The notes: generated by a model not told the origin, from the letters alone. A DNA stretch of 64,000 nucleotides from Chaunax sp. Z400 (GCA_037577475.1 CM075187.1:19374810-19438809), one strand, 5' to 3'; shown: positions 10,735 to 25,227, counted from the stretch's first letter. Program-made: numbers and translations.

Positions 10735-11060
10735 ATTTGATTTGTTATGTCCCTTAAAGAAAAGCAGGCAGATGGTTAGAACAAAGACTGAAAGCAGATT
10801 GGTGGCAACGTTAGTTGTTTCCCCTTGTTTCCAGTCTTTATGCTATGCTAAGCTAACCAGCTGCTAGCTGTAGCTTCCTATTTAACAAACAAATACCAAA
10901 GTGGTCAATCTTGTGATCTAACTCTCAGCTATTTATTGCTTAAAATATCTGATAGATATATTTTAAGAAGATATCCAAAAGCTGAAATAAGCTTTTAAAC
11001 CAAATTGTTACCATAATCCATACTTTTCTCCATAGACTTTCTTTGGTATTGTTTAAACTA
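10735..11060 (+). repeat. fish interspersed repeat, AAGCTAACCAGCTGCTAGCT family
   Basis: The stretch contains TTGTTTCCAGTCTTTATGCT, TAAGCTAACCAGCTGCTAGC and GTAGCTTCCTATTTAAC, a well-known dispersed repeat in perciform-type fishes. A reverse-oriented relative lies at 37490-37700, where the sequence reads GCATGCAGACTGGAAACAGG. Confidence 0.5.
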
Positions 11061-11926
11061 CTTTAAACACGTACTCATGTGATTTTAAGTGTTGGAAAGT
11101 TTCAGGCAGAATTACATGGCTAAAAAGATGAAAGCTCTACTCATATGAATTATTAGGATGAGCATTTTCCATCTGGATTCAAAGAGGACTTCAGCTGCAT
11201 GGTAGGAGTTAAAGAGAGTTAGAATGACTTCTGGGTTCAGGTTCTACCAGCCATGATTTCAGTCAGTCAACGAAAGCTTGCTTGAAAGGCAGATTTTTTA
11301 AAATATTTACATGTGCTGAACAAATGCGATGACACGCATACAATCCTGAGTTTTTAAGTGGGATGATGAATGAATTAAATAAATAAATAAAAAAGTAATA
11401 AATTAAGATTTTCAAACAAATTCCCAATGGTCATTAAGTAACAATTCATTCAGATATGATTAAACACATTCTTCCCCTAAAGAATGAAATGTGGAATCCA
11501 TTGACAATAAAACGCTCTAGTCTCCAGTCCAATATTTTAAGTGGGAGCTATTTTGAGTACCCGGTTCCAGAGGAACTAGTCACATTCTTTTCTCAAGAGA
11601 CAATGTTAGCACTTCTACATCTTGGATTGGCAATAAAATCTACAACTTAAATCATAAGAACAAAGAAACTACAAGGCAGTCAAAGAAAGAAGAAGAAGTA
11701 AAATTGTTTGAGTCAAGTTGGCATTACTGTTTACTTGCTGTAATTTAATGTTATTTATTTAAGCAACATCAAACAAACTGACTAACACTATTTATACAGT
11801 CAGCATTAAATCATTGGTTACTCATCCCGGATTCAGATAATCTTCCCTCGAAGCACAAGAGGAACTGTGTGCACAGCTAAACCTATAGTGTGCCCTGGCT
11901 GCTAGACTCAGCTCAACTAGTACTTA

Positions 11927-11927
<1 letters not shown>

Positions 11928-11976
<49 letters not shown>
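11928..11976 (+). repeat. (CA)n microsatellite
   Basis: About 24 uninterrupted CA units. Confidence 0.97.
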
Positions 11977-11978
<2 letters not shown>

Positions 11979-14900
11979 TACAGTCACAAATGCAGAAGCG
12001 GGGATACTCCCTGCAGCTTAAAGTTGGAGCCTGTGATTAAGGTGGGTGGATCCAAAGCCACAATTCAAATGGGTCAGTCTTAAAAAAATCCCTTTCATGT
12101 TTGTCTTGAAGCTCTTTTCTCTCAGCCAAGTCTCCATTAGAAAAGCAATGTTAATAGGACAAGTTTGCTTTAATTTTCAAGAGCACAGAGTCATCTAGCT
12201 GTAAAAAATATTATTGATGTTTTTGTTTAAGATGCACAACTGACTGTGAATATGATGTTTACCTGCCCAACCAACCTTCTAGTGATGACACTTGATATGG
12301 TTTACTGAATAATGTCACCTCAGAGTGACGTGGCTGGCTTTTTTTATTAGTCTCCTAATGTTCCCATGCCAACAGTTAAATAAAATCAGCATATAAAACC
12401 TACAATGAAATGTTATTGGTTATATGTCTGGGTATGTTTTCCTGTAAATTAATTAAAATTTAACAGGAAATAGTACGGTGAACCACCAGGCCTCTTCAGT
12501 GACAAAGATTTTTATTATTTTAAATGAGTTGTTAGCGACAATAAAGATATTTGCATTTTGGCATAAAACATAGAATTTGATTGCTTCAGTTGGTGTCATT
12601 AACATCCACCGCATATCTTACACTTCACTCCATAGTAGTTTCTCTTAATTATAGCCTTGCACAAACAGTATTATTAGATTGCAGCATGTCTCAACTTCAG
12701 GACTCATGTTGTAATTAAGAACCAAATACTTGTGCATGTTTAATTAGAGGCTGCTGTCAAAACTACTGTGACCTGTTTTTCTAGGAGAGGCTTGGTGTCT
12801 ACAATGAAGGCATGGCATGCAAGGTAAACAGTAACGCCCATGTGTGCTAACTGCTGTGGGCACCGGTGTAAACGGTGTTATAACGTAAATGGACAATAAG
12901 GGGTCGGCAGGGTCACACCCTGGGACAGCAGCCAGCTGTAGGGGGCGGCTGGTCAATGTGTTTGCATATACCTCGAAGCCATCGTAACCCATCCACTGGG
13001 ATGTTTATTTGGCATGGAGCTTTCCCACACAAGTAACAAATTTTTCTCTTTGGTTGGTCACACGTCAAGTCGTTATTGTTATTGTATGACTTCCACAAAG
13101 TGTTGTGTTGGTGTGAAGGATTTTGGAGCTTTGCAAAAGCAGCTCTGTGGACAATGTCATCTTAACACTGAGTAATGATGCTGGAAAAGCTCATTCTCTT
13201 TGAAACCCATCCAATCAGTCAGTTTGTTCTTTAACTGTGTGTGAGTGCATATATGTGTGTGCAAGATAAGGAATCCACCACTTTGCATATACATTTTCTG
13301 TATAAAAGAGCAGATGAGAACCACACCATTCTTAGCTCTCAGTAGCACATAAATCTCCATGCTGTCAGAACAAAGAAATCCTGTTTGACTTGAATGCATC
13401 ACATTATTTTCTTAGTTAATCCATCTGTCATACAGTTTCTGCACCAAATTACATTTTACCTTTAATGAAGAGGCATCTCAATTGGGAAATAAAACAATGA
13501 CACCAAAGACGTTCTAAATTAATCTAAATCCAACCAGTGGAACAGTGCTTGTTGACCGTGCTCTCCGTAATTGTCTTAGGGTCTCTGTAATCACTTTGTT
13601 CGCCCAGATAAGCCATGCTTTGTTAGTACAGAGTGCTGACGTAGCACTCTGTTTGTTTGATGGGCCACATTTGCTCTCACTGTACAGGCAGACAAACAAC
13701 ACCACTATTTGTTAAGCAATAACAGTTACAGAAAGGCAAGATCCTGCAACAGCCTCTAGTAACCTGTTGCTGCTGTGCTCACTTTATGTCAGTCTCGACT
13801 TTGGGATCTTAATAGATTTACTTAAAATGGTGTTGATGGACCTTGCTTAAAAAAAACATCCTGTATAGGGCTGACTTAACCCTCTTTTGTGTTCAGAAAT
13901 GACATGCAAACATGTCGTAAATTTACTAAATGGTACTAAATGAGAAATCCCAAATTAGTCTCCCTCCATTATGTTCATGAATTTGCCTCAGTGGTGCAGA
14001 AGAACCATAATAAAGTGCCAAAAAAACTAGCAGTGTGTTTTCAACAGTGAGATGCATGATTTGATTTGGTCTTTACTTGGACAGATCTGATTGGTTCCAC
14101 TATGATGCAACACTGATCTGATGCAACACAAAGAAAGAAGACGTCCAGCCCAAATATGATGAAACCATCATTAATCTTCCCTTCATAAAAACCTGCATCT
14201 TTCCTCGTGGCTGGCCCTTCCTCTTCCTTTCAGGGGAGTCAGATATGCTTTATGTCAGATATGCTTTATGCATATGTCCATGAACAAGACTGTTGTAAGA
14301 CATGATATTAACCTTCCCTTGATTTCCCCCAGTTTTGTCTGGCCTGTACCGCCCATGCAGAAGTCATGTGTCCTACTGCCCTCTGGTGTTTGTAACAGCT
14401 AACCTACAGCTAAAGACTAATCTTTTCTGACTTCAGCTGTTTGTAATCTACATAAATAAGGTTTTCACTTAGAGCAGTTTTCTCTCTCTGCCCTAAATCA
14501 GTCATTTTGTCGAGGGTTTTCATTAAACAACATCTCATATGAAACTGATATAATAATGCTGTTTAAAATCTTAATTGTCAACAATGTAACCCTTCTGTTT
14601 TGCTTCGGTCAAATCTGAAAATAAATGTAGATTTCAGCTGTTTGTCATAAGGTTCCATGACTTTGTTCACACATGGAATCTGAACACGCAAAATACATTT
14701 TGAGAATTTGTATTAAATTTTGGGTGTTTTATTGAACCTGTGTACACCCTTGGTGTTCCTGGTCAAAAATGTCATTAGATACCCGCATTGGAAACTATCC
14801 TCCAAAGAATTCTTACCCCATGGAACCACAGCTCTGGTTTATGAGCTCAGGTCAATGAAGCCTACAGGCCATAAATAGCAAATGGAAGTTCAACTTGTAG

Positions 14901-17807
14901 TAATGTTCACAAGAACTTGAATTGATAGAAATTTGAAACACAACATTGGGTGATGATATATGTGTTATTATGGATCTGTAATCAGCTAGAAAGGAGCGGC
15001 CATTTTTTCCAGGAACAGCAAACAAGAAACAAACAAATAAATATATCTCTGAAAAAGTAAAGAATTGCATGAATTTTGAAACTAATTTTGAAGTTAGAGG
15101 TTAATGTGACATTCAAACTAGTAAGGAAGCTTTGCGCGACCATTTCTGCCTCACAGTGGTGAACTGAAGAACAACTTCTCTGCAAGTTCAACTATCTAAT
15201 ATGTTGTCCCAGATCTGCTTGTATTATTACAGATGAACACAGATGAATAACGCTAATTTACTGATAATACTTATGATCCAATGATTCCTTATGGTGCTAA
15301 ACTCAAGTGAAAATATATCAACGTGATATGACTCATTGACATATTCTGCATCCATTCTCCATTTGTATTTGCTCCCAGAATTTTAAAAAAATAGTATAAG
15401 ACAGCTGTAACTCACATGCACGACAAATCACATTTGTTGCCTAAACACATGGTGTATAAAAACAGTGATAGCTGGTTCTTCACACAAAGATCTAATTCTC
15501 AGAGGAAATTGAATTTATGTATACTGACCACGGGTCCCTTTGTATTTCCTCTAAGTGGATCCACGCTTCTGTGAGTTCGTGTGTGTGTGCAAGTTTGAGA
15601 ATGAGTGTGTGTGCGCGCCACACATTACTACAAAATCAGCAGAAACAAAATAGGTCTCTCAAACATCAGAGACCCAGGAGTAGAGATGATCTGTTTTCAG
15701 TCATGGGGAACCACAGTTAATATTTTTACCTGACCAGAAATACAGTCATACATGACTCCAACCCCCGATCCTTACATCTCTACTGCCACTCAACCACTGG
15801 GTGGCACATGTGGCAAAGTGTTGTACTGTATTAGCATGTCCTCTCATGCAAAGATCTGTTCTTTTAAAGCAAAATGTGCAGAGCAGCTTTTTATTTGGGG
15901 ATTTAGATGTTTGGGATTTGGTGTTGTGATGCATTGCTTTCCTCCTCGCAGTGATGATCTGAGCCTGGAGTCAGTTTAATGGGAGACTTGGGAATATGTT
16001 GAACCATCAGAGAGAGAGAGTGATGGGGACTTATTGGGAGAGAAAGGTGAGGGGAGATGGAGACAAGGCCATAGAGGAGATTGATGAGGGTGAGAAAGAG
16101 TGAGTGAAAGTGTTAGAAAGATGGAACAGACAAATATTGTGTGGGGAAGAGAGGGACAAAATTTGGTGTCTGAATTGTGGTGGCAGGGGAGAAAACCTAC
16201 TGAGCTTCATTGTCATCTATAAATCTAAACTTAAATTCCTTCTTGTTTCGTCCTTTGACAGTTTCCTCATTTGTTTTTCATTCCTGCTCACTTGCTTTTA
16301 AGGGGATCTGTGTATCTATTTATTCATAAAACAGGAACATAACATATTTTCAGACATCAAAGTAGATTTTCCGAGATCGTTTTTCTAAAAGTGGGATAGA
16401 TTCATGGATAAATGACGTAATGTTGTAAAATGTAAAAAATAATGTGAGTAGTAATACGTATATTGAAAATATAGAGATAAACGGCCAAATGTACATACAA
16501 AGCAAAAAAATAAAAAATATCACAGATGATATGGCCATACATCAGAGACTCACAAAAGAGTTGTATGACTCCACCAACTTTATTATGTTGTTTTCAAGTC
16601 ATTTAAAAGAGCAGACAAGAAAATATATTTTAGTTATGAAATAACGAATACAAGCCCAGTCTCATTCCTCCATGCACAGACACTTTCTCACGTCCCTTGG
16701 TGTCTCACCAAGATGCAGAAGGTCCGAGACACACCAGGCTGAACTGATTCCAGTGTAAACCCACCTGCATCAGTATGAGACCACCACGCCGCCTGACGTA
16801 GTGGACACAGTTCTTGTGTCTAGGTTCATCCCAGTTTCATATGAACTACATGATGCAAAGGATTTCTTGCAGGCAGGCTGCTCTGGTCTCCATCATAAAC
16901 TGAAAAACATACCTCAGCCAAAATTCGCTAAATGCTCCACTATTTTCACCAGCTAGCTGCAAACTTTGTCTGTCTGCTGTTTGCTGCTAGCAGAGCTTTG
17001 AAAACTGCTGCCTGCTCCTGCCGGTAAGGTTGGCGAGAGTAAACAACGAGCCTAAAGATGCCAAAAATCTCACCATGCAGAACGGAACTGAGTCAGGTAT
17101 ATAATTGTTGCTGGATTGTTGGTCCTGGACATGCTGTACAGACTCTAAAGCCCCTTGAAACAAATTGCGATTCATGATTTTGGGCCAGATTAATTAGATA
17201 TGAAGCTACAGCCTGCAGTCGATTGGCTTGGTTAGAACTGGAAACAGCAGGGAGAGGAAGTGTAGCTCTGTCCAAAGCCCTTCTAAACCTTACATTGACT
17301 GACACAGAACACTTAACAGATATTAAACAGATGTAATTCTCCCAAATACTCATGTGCATCAATGTTTCCACCTTCTATTGTGTTCATTGTACTTATGAAT
17401 ATGTGGATAAGAATCTTGACCAATCCAATGTTGCCACTCCAGCTTAGATTCTGAAGTGGAGACACGATAACAGACTTTTTGCAAGTACTGTACACATACA
17501 GAGTAACACGTGTCCTGAGGGGTCGTCATCTAGCTCCTGTTTTCAGTCTCGTTTCCTCAACCACTTTGCATCATGTCGCCACCAGGCAAACCTCACTCAC
17601 TTTTACTCTTTGATCATTGATGAGAACATCAGCCGCTGAGCTTTTTTTTTTCTCTCTTTGAGAAATATTGTTCATATATTTCAGAGTAAAGATGACCTAC
17701 ATAATGTTACAGTTTCAAGGGTTTTCAGCTCCTGCTCGTTGTTGTCAGCAGCCAAGTGTTCCAGCATGTTTGTTTAAATGAGTGTCTCTTTTGTTTTTTG
17801 TCTTGTT

Positions 17808-17833
17808 CCTCTCTCTCTCTCTGTCTCTCTCTG

Positions 17834-17864
<31 letters not shown>
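17808..17864 (+). repeat. (TC)n-(TG)n compound microsatellite
   Basis: CTCTCTGTCTCT-type repeats change to TGTGTG; a short (CCAT)n run follows from about 17887. Confidence 0.95.
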
Positions 17865-18534
17865 TTGTGAAAGAGAGAGAAATTCCATCCATCCATCCAT
17901 CCAGTCCTTTGAGAACATGTTCACGCCTGTGTGAGTGTATCAACATCATATCCCACCCATCCTCCTTACTTCTCAGAACAGATTATGAGCATTGGAGATG
18001 ACTGAAATGACTTTGAATTCTCCAAAGCCCCTAACCCCTGGGAACATACCTGTTCTTGCAAGCCTCAAACGTACAGGTGCCTCATTTCAAAAGACCCCAG
18101 CCCTCCTCTCGTTCTCTCTTCCACTCATTTGCCTCTCTTATTTTCTCCTTCCCCCCGTATGGCTGCAACTTTACCCCTTGACCGAACTAGAGGGCTATTG
18201 AAATACCTTCCCCTGGTCTAGTCTACTTCAAAGTCGACTTTCACCCTCGAGCCAGATCCGAGGAGGCAGTCCGACCAGGAAAGGGTCCAACCCCTGAGTA
18301 GTTAAGACTTCAAAGCCTGTAACATTTAGAGAGCTTTTTGAAAATTGGAGAACACTTTTTAAAAAGCAGGTGATTGATGCCGTCATTTGTCCACTGTAAA
18401 AATTGATACTGTAATTATAGTTATAGTAAGTATCTTTGATTAAACGAAATTTATTTATAAAGTAATGCTTATTTGTAATAAGAAGTGATGAAGATTAAGG
18501 GAAAGAGACGTTTGTGTTTTGTGTTATATTCAGG

Positions 18535-19000
18535 TCCCGTTTACATGACAATGGTTTTGTCGAAAATGGAAAAGTTTTCCTTCCTTTAAAAAAACTTCTG
18601 TGTTCATACGACAACATTGTGGAAACAAACCTTGTGCACGCATGTATCCGCAAAAACGATTGAAAACGCTGTGGTATGCATGCCAGAGCAGTAGTTGGTG
18701 GTGTAACTTTTCAAAATCAACACCACAGAATAAGATCACAGTAGTGATGCAGCAAATCTACATTGGAGTAAGGTTAATATACTCAGCAGGGTCTGCAACG
18801 CAAACAAAACTGGACAGTCCGAAATTGTTTTTTTGGGGTTTTTTTTGTTATTCTGTCCTTCAGGTTCTGTCCATGAAAGGATATCAGACTGAAAACATGA
18901 TAGCCATGCACAAACTGGGGCCGTGTCGTCACAGTTTTCAAAAGCATTGCGTTTTGCCAGTTTACACAGCGTCGATGACAGTGGCGTTTTCAAAAGATTA
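18535..19000. mobile_element. decayed MITE of the GTTTACATGACAATG type
   Basis: The left end GGTCCCGTTTACATGACAAT and internal AAAACG/CGTTTTC-rich sequence are typical of a fish non-autonomous DNA transposon with ends of the form GGTCCCGTTTACACGACAAC. The right side has related words in inverted sense (GTGTCGTCACAGTTTTC, CAGTTTACACAGCG), but the terminus is not clean. Confidence 0.45.
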
Positions 19001-19439
19001 CACATAAACAAATGACCAAACTACTATACAAAAATTTACCATTTAATGCAAGAATAGTTGAAAATGGTGAAAATGGCCCCTCAAATTGTTTGGCTTGACG
19101 TATTGTCATGCCCTTGTGCACAGGTACCCTTTGTCGTCTGTGGTCAACGTGTTAACTCTTCACTTTAGCCTCTCTGGCCGATGTGCGAAGTCTTCCTGCC
19201 ACAAAGCCTTTCTAACGTGTATTTAACAGGAAAAAGTACTTCTATTAAGTTCAGACATAAAATCTACATGGTTAGGTTTAGGACAATACCTGTGAAAAGT
19301 ATCTATGATCACAGTGGATGCAAACTCCTTGGTGAAGGTTGTGTGTGTGACCTACCTCTCAACCTCAATGTCCAACCCTTTGGTACTTTCTCGCTTTGCG
19401 CAGTACATCACATTATGCAGTTGCTCTGAACGTCTCATT

Positions 19440-19600
19440 GACGTGACTGTGACTGAGTCGTTTAGAGTACACCATCCGGGTACTTATAGTACACTGCATT
19501 TTGACATACAGGGGGTAGGGTGAACGCACTTATACACTCAAACTGGCCAGTTTGAGTCTGGAAGTATGCGATTTGGGACACAGCAACAGAGAGATGTGCT
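19440..19600. repeat. fish repeat containing AAGTATGCGATTTGGGACAC
   Basis: Text such as GGTACTTATAGTACACTGC and AAGTATGCGATTTGGGACAC is reminiscent of a dispersed teleost DNA-transposon-like repeat. Boundaries are not defined. Confidence 0.35.
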
Positions 19601-22600
19601 GAAATTGCAGCATTTGATACCCTGGGGCTGACACTGAGCTCCTTTAAACCTGTTTTGTTTTGTTTTTTTGTCCGCTTAGGGTCATTGGAAACAAATTGTT
19701 TAAACACAACACTTACATATCATCGCATTTCAAGCAGACATGGTGAATAAATTTACACATCCAACGGTTGCAGAGCAACATTATCTTTTAGCTCTGTTTT
19801 TGGTCTCCACCAACTCATGTGGAAAATATCTGGCTCAGGCTAAATGATCCACTATTGAACAGTGGGCTTTTAGAGCCTTTTAATGAAAACAGCAGCCTGC
19901 TGTGGCCAGAAAACTGTCTGAGCGTAGTGAACCAAACTAGTAAAGTTGTGGGCCAGGCAGCTAAACAATGAGCTGATACTTACTTTAAAGCTGTTAAGTT
20001 GAAGGGAGCTGCAGCTGTAAGTGATAATTCTCTGCGATTGACTCCTATTATGCAACTATTTATTATAGCAGCTTTAACTTCACATGTTCATGAAAGCTGA
20101 TTTATTTGAGAATGCGCTTTGTAAATAATGCTTTTATTATTATCATCAAAGGACTCTCCACCATCCCTCCCTCAGTGCTGTATTTCCCCTTCTGTCCTCT
20201 CACCCCATGATTAATTGCAGAACGTTTCATGATAGTTGCCCATTGGGGTTTGTGCAGTGACATCATTGAAAACATGCATCATACTCCGGCTGGAGTCAAT
20301 AGTCATCACCATACTGTGTCATCATGGGGAAAGCATCTCCCATAATCTGGGGGCGGTGGGGCCCCCTAATTGCTTTATGTAATAATATGCTGCAGTGATG
20401 GGCTCTTCTGGGAGCCATGAATGTAAATGTTCCCCCTCCTCATCATCTCCTTTATTCATTAAAACATAACGTCAGCACCATGCCAACAAAGGGGCATTCA
20501 CCAGGGCTGGGAGCCTGGTTGGTACACATAGTGCTGCACTGAAGGACTGACAGTCAAGTATTCTCCTTGGGTATTATTAGTAACCCGTGATCTTGTGTTT
20601 ATTTCATATTTACTTAGGCCCATTTATCCAGGCGAGTCAATTAAGGACAAATTCTTATTCAGAGTGACAAGCTGGACGAGGGTTTGCAGAAACAATAAAT
20701 ATCATTGAAGTTATACTAATGATGTATAGAAATCTGTAAAAGAGTGAAGTAGCTCAGGGATAAACTGGACAGACATGTGAGGGTATGGACACAGTAAAAA
20801 AAAAAAATACAATAGATATGTTTGCACAAGTGTAACATTAAAAAAAGCTAAAAATTACCAAACATACACTTACACTTACTTGAACAAATACATAAATGCT
20901 TTTATCTCCCTTCAAAGAGTGAAGTAATGAATTAGTCATAAATTAGATAGTCTGCTTGATACTGTGTTATAAGATTGATTCATTCCCTAAAAATCATGTC
21001 CATGTTGAAAAGAATTGGGGGGAATTTAGAGTATTCAGGCCTGCAACCATCGAGAGTTTTTGTTGTTTGATTATTTTGGAGCGTTATTTTGTTTGGTCTA
21101 AAAAAATGTAAGTTAGTAAGTAGACATCATCATAATTTCGTGAAGTTCAAGGTGACATCCTGAATTTTCCAGTTATTGTCCAACCCACAGTCCAAAAACA
21201 AATTCAAACATTCAACCAAATATCAAAATAGGTTCCATTTTTTTTAGAATAGCCTAACTAATAGATTATTTTACCTTTTGTTTCTGCTCCAGGAAGGCCA
21301 GAGTGTAAAGAGAGGAGAGTATCGAGACTCTAGAGAAAGAACAACCCACGGCACATCAATGCTCAGAATCACCATCTCTCACAGTCATTCTCATCTTCAG
21401 CACTCTCTCAGCTTAAACAAGAGGACAGCTGATTCTTCTCAGGGCAGCCTGAGTTTAGACACTGGTGTAGAGAGAGACTGGAGCGTCAGGAGAGGATCCA
21501 CAGCTGCCGTCGAATGACAACCACATATTAGGAGTGCATGAGGAACAGTTCTTCACAAAGGAAGCAAGAAAATAAGGTGTCTTGTTGAAATTGTGTCAAT
21601 TTAAAACATTTCAAGGTCCAAATGGTCACCAAACATTCACCTTGCCCCCATCTAATAATCTGGAAATTAACCCATGCAATTCAAGTAAGTCAAAGGACAC
21701 TGCAAAAGTGGAGATACAGCTTTAAAAATCTTTCATGGGTTGAAGCTTTACAGCACCCAGCAGAGGGCAGACTTGTAATAAAAGAAGAGCAAGACATGCA
21801 TAATCGGATCACTTCAACTTGTTGCTGTAACTTACTCTGTACTCATTAGTAAGATGATAACCTAAATCCAATTTAAGGTCATCAATAAGCTTTCAGGTGT
21901 TGACTCTTCAAAGTACCACCATTTGTATTCACTCATAATGTATTTATTTTGGCTGTGTTTGGGAGAGAGACTTTGAGAGACAGAAAGTGTCACAAGGACT
22001 GCAATGGGACATGTGGAATGGATCAGGATTCATAAAACAGAGTGACGACCAACGTGATCTGTAAATTATTGTCATGCTGGAGGCACTGAATAACTTCAGT
22101 TTCAGCTTTGAATTGTTTCCCGCCCACATTTTTTTTGAGTCTGAACACATGTTGACCATCACACTTTCTTCCAGAGGCGGCTGCATTCTTGGCCTAAAAT
22201 GTCCTCACAGTTGGTTTTCATGATCACACTGCCACACAGCTGACAGCAAGATGAGACCTTGTTTTCTGGTCGATCTTTTGGACATCTGTCACTGTGCATA
22301 GTTCTCCCTTCATGTGAGTTTTTTCTTTGCCTTTCCTTTGAAGTGGGAGTTGATTATTGTAACTAGCGCAGTGCTCATTGTAAACATGCCTGTGGTATTG
22401 CTGATTGCAGTTTTCTTGAGAAACCGGCTGCGGATATAGGTGAGGACCTCAGGCTGCACCCCCACTTCTGCACAGAGCTATGTTTGCCTGTTTATCCTAA
22501 ATTTTATTAATATTCAGTGAGTCACATTTCCAAATTGAACCACATTTTACACTGCACTTCTTTGGGCCCCCGGCAACTCACATACCAAGTTTGAAGTACA

Positions 22601-23461
22601 TCAGATGGATGGTTCTCAAGGTAGTTGAATTACATACATACAGAGAGAGATTCTTCACATTATAGTTAGACATATTGACAAAAGTCTACTTATAGATTCA
22701 ACTGAGAGATTGCATCCAATATTATGCTGTCACCTTGTATCCTTCATTACAGACAGGACAATGCACGTACAGTTTCATCATCACTTGCATGGTACTCTGA
22801 GCTCTTTTTTCAAATTCTTCAGCTGCACAAAGATTCAAGTCATCTTTTGTAAGAATGAAAAAATAGCATGCGTTTATCTATTCTCTCAGTGTCCTTTCAA
22901 GACACAGTGTGCTTAGTTGCAGACACATAATGAACAGTCTTATAAAACTGAAAGAAAATGGCACCAGGCACGAGACGTTCTCCAGAAACTGATCAGCAAT
23001 GACGTTGGAGCAATAGTCTTGCAACGCAAATGACAGGAAAATAATTGGCTTCCTCTGCAGTACATAACAGCAACAGTTTGTTTAAAGAGAGACGCGTGCA
23101 TGTTAAAGTAGGTAATGAAACTGATGATTATCAATAAATGCATGATGAATCATAAACACACTCTAAACTTTTCCATCCACACACTAATTAGACGTTCTGC
23201 TTACAGAAATTATGTCAACTCACAATGAAACATCTAGCGGTTTGTAAAATGCCAGCTCTTGTCAGGCCTGTCATGATGACAACAAGCCTGTTTTGAAGAT
23301 CAAAAGGCAACGGTTAACGTCTGACTAATGCTCAAGTATGTGCGCAGAGGAGTTGCCTTTAATTGATGTGCAATACAACAACTCATAGCTGAATAGAATT
23401 TTGGAAGATAAATGAAGAAGTACTGAAAGATAGTGTATAATGGCATAAAGGCAGCTATCAG

Positions 23462-23584
23462 ACAGATGATAGATGGATAGATAGATAGATAGATAGACAG
23501 ATAGATAGATAGATGATAGATTGATTGATAGATTGATAGATGATAGATAGATAGATAGATAGATAGACAGATAGACAGATTGAT
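23462..23584 (+). repeat. (GATA)n microsatellite with GACA/GATTGATA interruptions
   Basis: Imperfect GATA tetranucleotide array of about 120 bp. The SIYLSIYLSI reading frames on the minus strand are artefacts of it. Confidence 0.97.
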
Positions 23585-24570
23585 GCATGCCACTAATTAG
23601 TAAACTGTGCCAACCAATGCTCTGTTTTCCCACCCATGCTGAAGTCTGTAAACTTGTTTCAGGAACAACATGTGCTTTACTTTACTTGATATACATTTTT
23701 GGCCTAATATTAGAAAACATTGTCTCTATTTTGAAATTGGTTGTTCATCTGTGTAGGGCAGGTTGACTGATTTTTGTGAGTAGCCTTGAGTCTGAAAACA
23801 CGATTTTTAAAGAAATAAAAGTATGAAATAGTGTGTGAAGATTGGGGAGAAAATGGTATCTGCAAAAATGCCACAGCTGGGGCAACATGACCAGGATTGC
23901 ACCATTGACATGCTTGAGCCAGCTTGGTTAGTCCTGGAATGACCAGCGATGAGCCGTGTCCTCAACCCTTGTTAAAAATCTGAATGCAACAGAGTGAACA
24001 TCCTCTACAGGGCACCAACTCTGGGCAGCCCTGAATGAAGAATGGGCTGCCATCCCACAGGATGACATCTGGTGGATGTGTCAGTCCATAAGCACGAGGG
24101 TTACTGTTGTTATCAATGCTGATGGGGGACACACTGATTACTGATTGTGCAAAATGTTGTATACCCTACGGTCACTTGAGTTTATGGTGATGACATTTTT
24201 ATGTTGTTTTTATCTTGTCTCTTTGTTACTGATTAAATTAGAATTATCATTAAAGTAAGGAGCAAAATGCAGGTTGTTATTTTCATATGACAAAAATTAT
24301 CAGAGCAAATTTGCCAGTAAACACAGTGGTGCGTTTTCAAATTCCATGAGTATATATGGATAATACTGTAATTAAATACTATAAATTCACACCCAAAGTT
24401 ACATGACATGAAATAGCATAAAGGAATACAGTATGTCGATTGGAGTAGTCTACAGAAGGTGTATCATAGTGCAATTAATACACGATTGTTATAATTTGGA
24501 TTATTATGAGCAAAATAATAAATAGCACTTAACAAAATTAGATCATTGTATTAAAGGTAGTATGAGGCGC

Positions 24571-24671
24571 TGACGTCATTAAAACAGTGACATAGGAGGA
24601 GGGAAAGCAGCTGAGGAGACTGATTGACACGGGTTAGGAATCCGTGTGTATGGTTTGCACACGTTTATAAG
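24571..24671 (+). promoter_or_regulatory. perfect CRE and TATA-like element, possible distal znrf3 promoter
   Basis: TGACGTCA at 24571-24578 is a palindromic CRE. About 90 bp downstream is TTTATAAG (near 24664-24671), a TATA-like element. Together they could form a core promoter about 0.9 kb before the znrf3 start. This is motif evidence only. Confidence 0.25.
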
Positions 24672-25227
24672 CCGTGCGCACACACTTCGTAGCTGACAGC
24701 ACAAATGACTATTTCCTCAGCTGACCCCAAATGGGATCCGTAACTTCATAAAACTGTAATTCAACTGTAATCAATATATAGGCTATATATTAAACTTTAC
24801 GTTATATGTGTCATTCTATGATACGTGTCACACCAAGGCAGACTGTCAACAACATTAAAACCCGTAGGTGATCAAATCAGAATCACATTATAAAATTAGC
24901 CCGGTTAAATCATGAAGTGTCCTGAGGAGGGTAATGTTTGTTTTAAGGTGGAACGACACAAACGTGTCAAACATGGTGCAAAAACGCGCCACTGGGCAGT
25001 TCGGGATTACAACAATGGCTCAAAATATGACTTCTGAAGGACTTCAACTCAACAATACTAAATCAACTCAAACTTTTACTCGTGTCATCGAGGTTTTTTT
25101 TAAACAATATCCCCCTCTTTTCCTGAGCGGCTAAGTCTGCGGAGCCTCCTTAACTGAGTGCTGGCACTTCAGAGTGGGGAGTGCAAAGGAGAGGGTCAGA
25201 AAGATTGGTGGGTGGGGATATAACCCT

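Larger units (their letters stand above)
11061..18534. other. intergenic, no recognised gene
   Basis: About 7.5 kb of mixed AT-rich sequence. It holds a (CA)n run at 11928-11976, a TC/TG compound microsatellite at 17808-17864 and a short direct duplication of GTCAGATATGCTTTAT near 14238-14270. No open frame on either strand looks like a known protein, and no RNA gene is evident. Confidence 0.5.
19601..25185. other. intergenic, upstream of znrf3
   Basis: No gene is recognised. A non-repetitive stretch at about 20160-20560 looks like possible conserved regulatory sequence (see findings). A short LINE-tail-like segment lies near 22540-22660 (CCAAGTTTGAAGTACATCAG). A GATA microsatellite lies at 23462-23584 and promoter-type motifs at 24571-24671. 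A long run of ATTAAA/TTATTA-rich sequence covers 24200-24560. Confidence 0.5.

Noticed and set aside
23300..23633. Minus-strand SIYLSIYLSI open frames
   Set aside because: They are produced by the GATA microsatellite.
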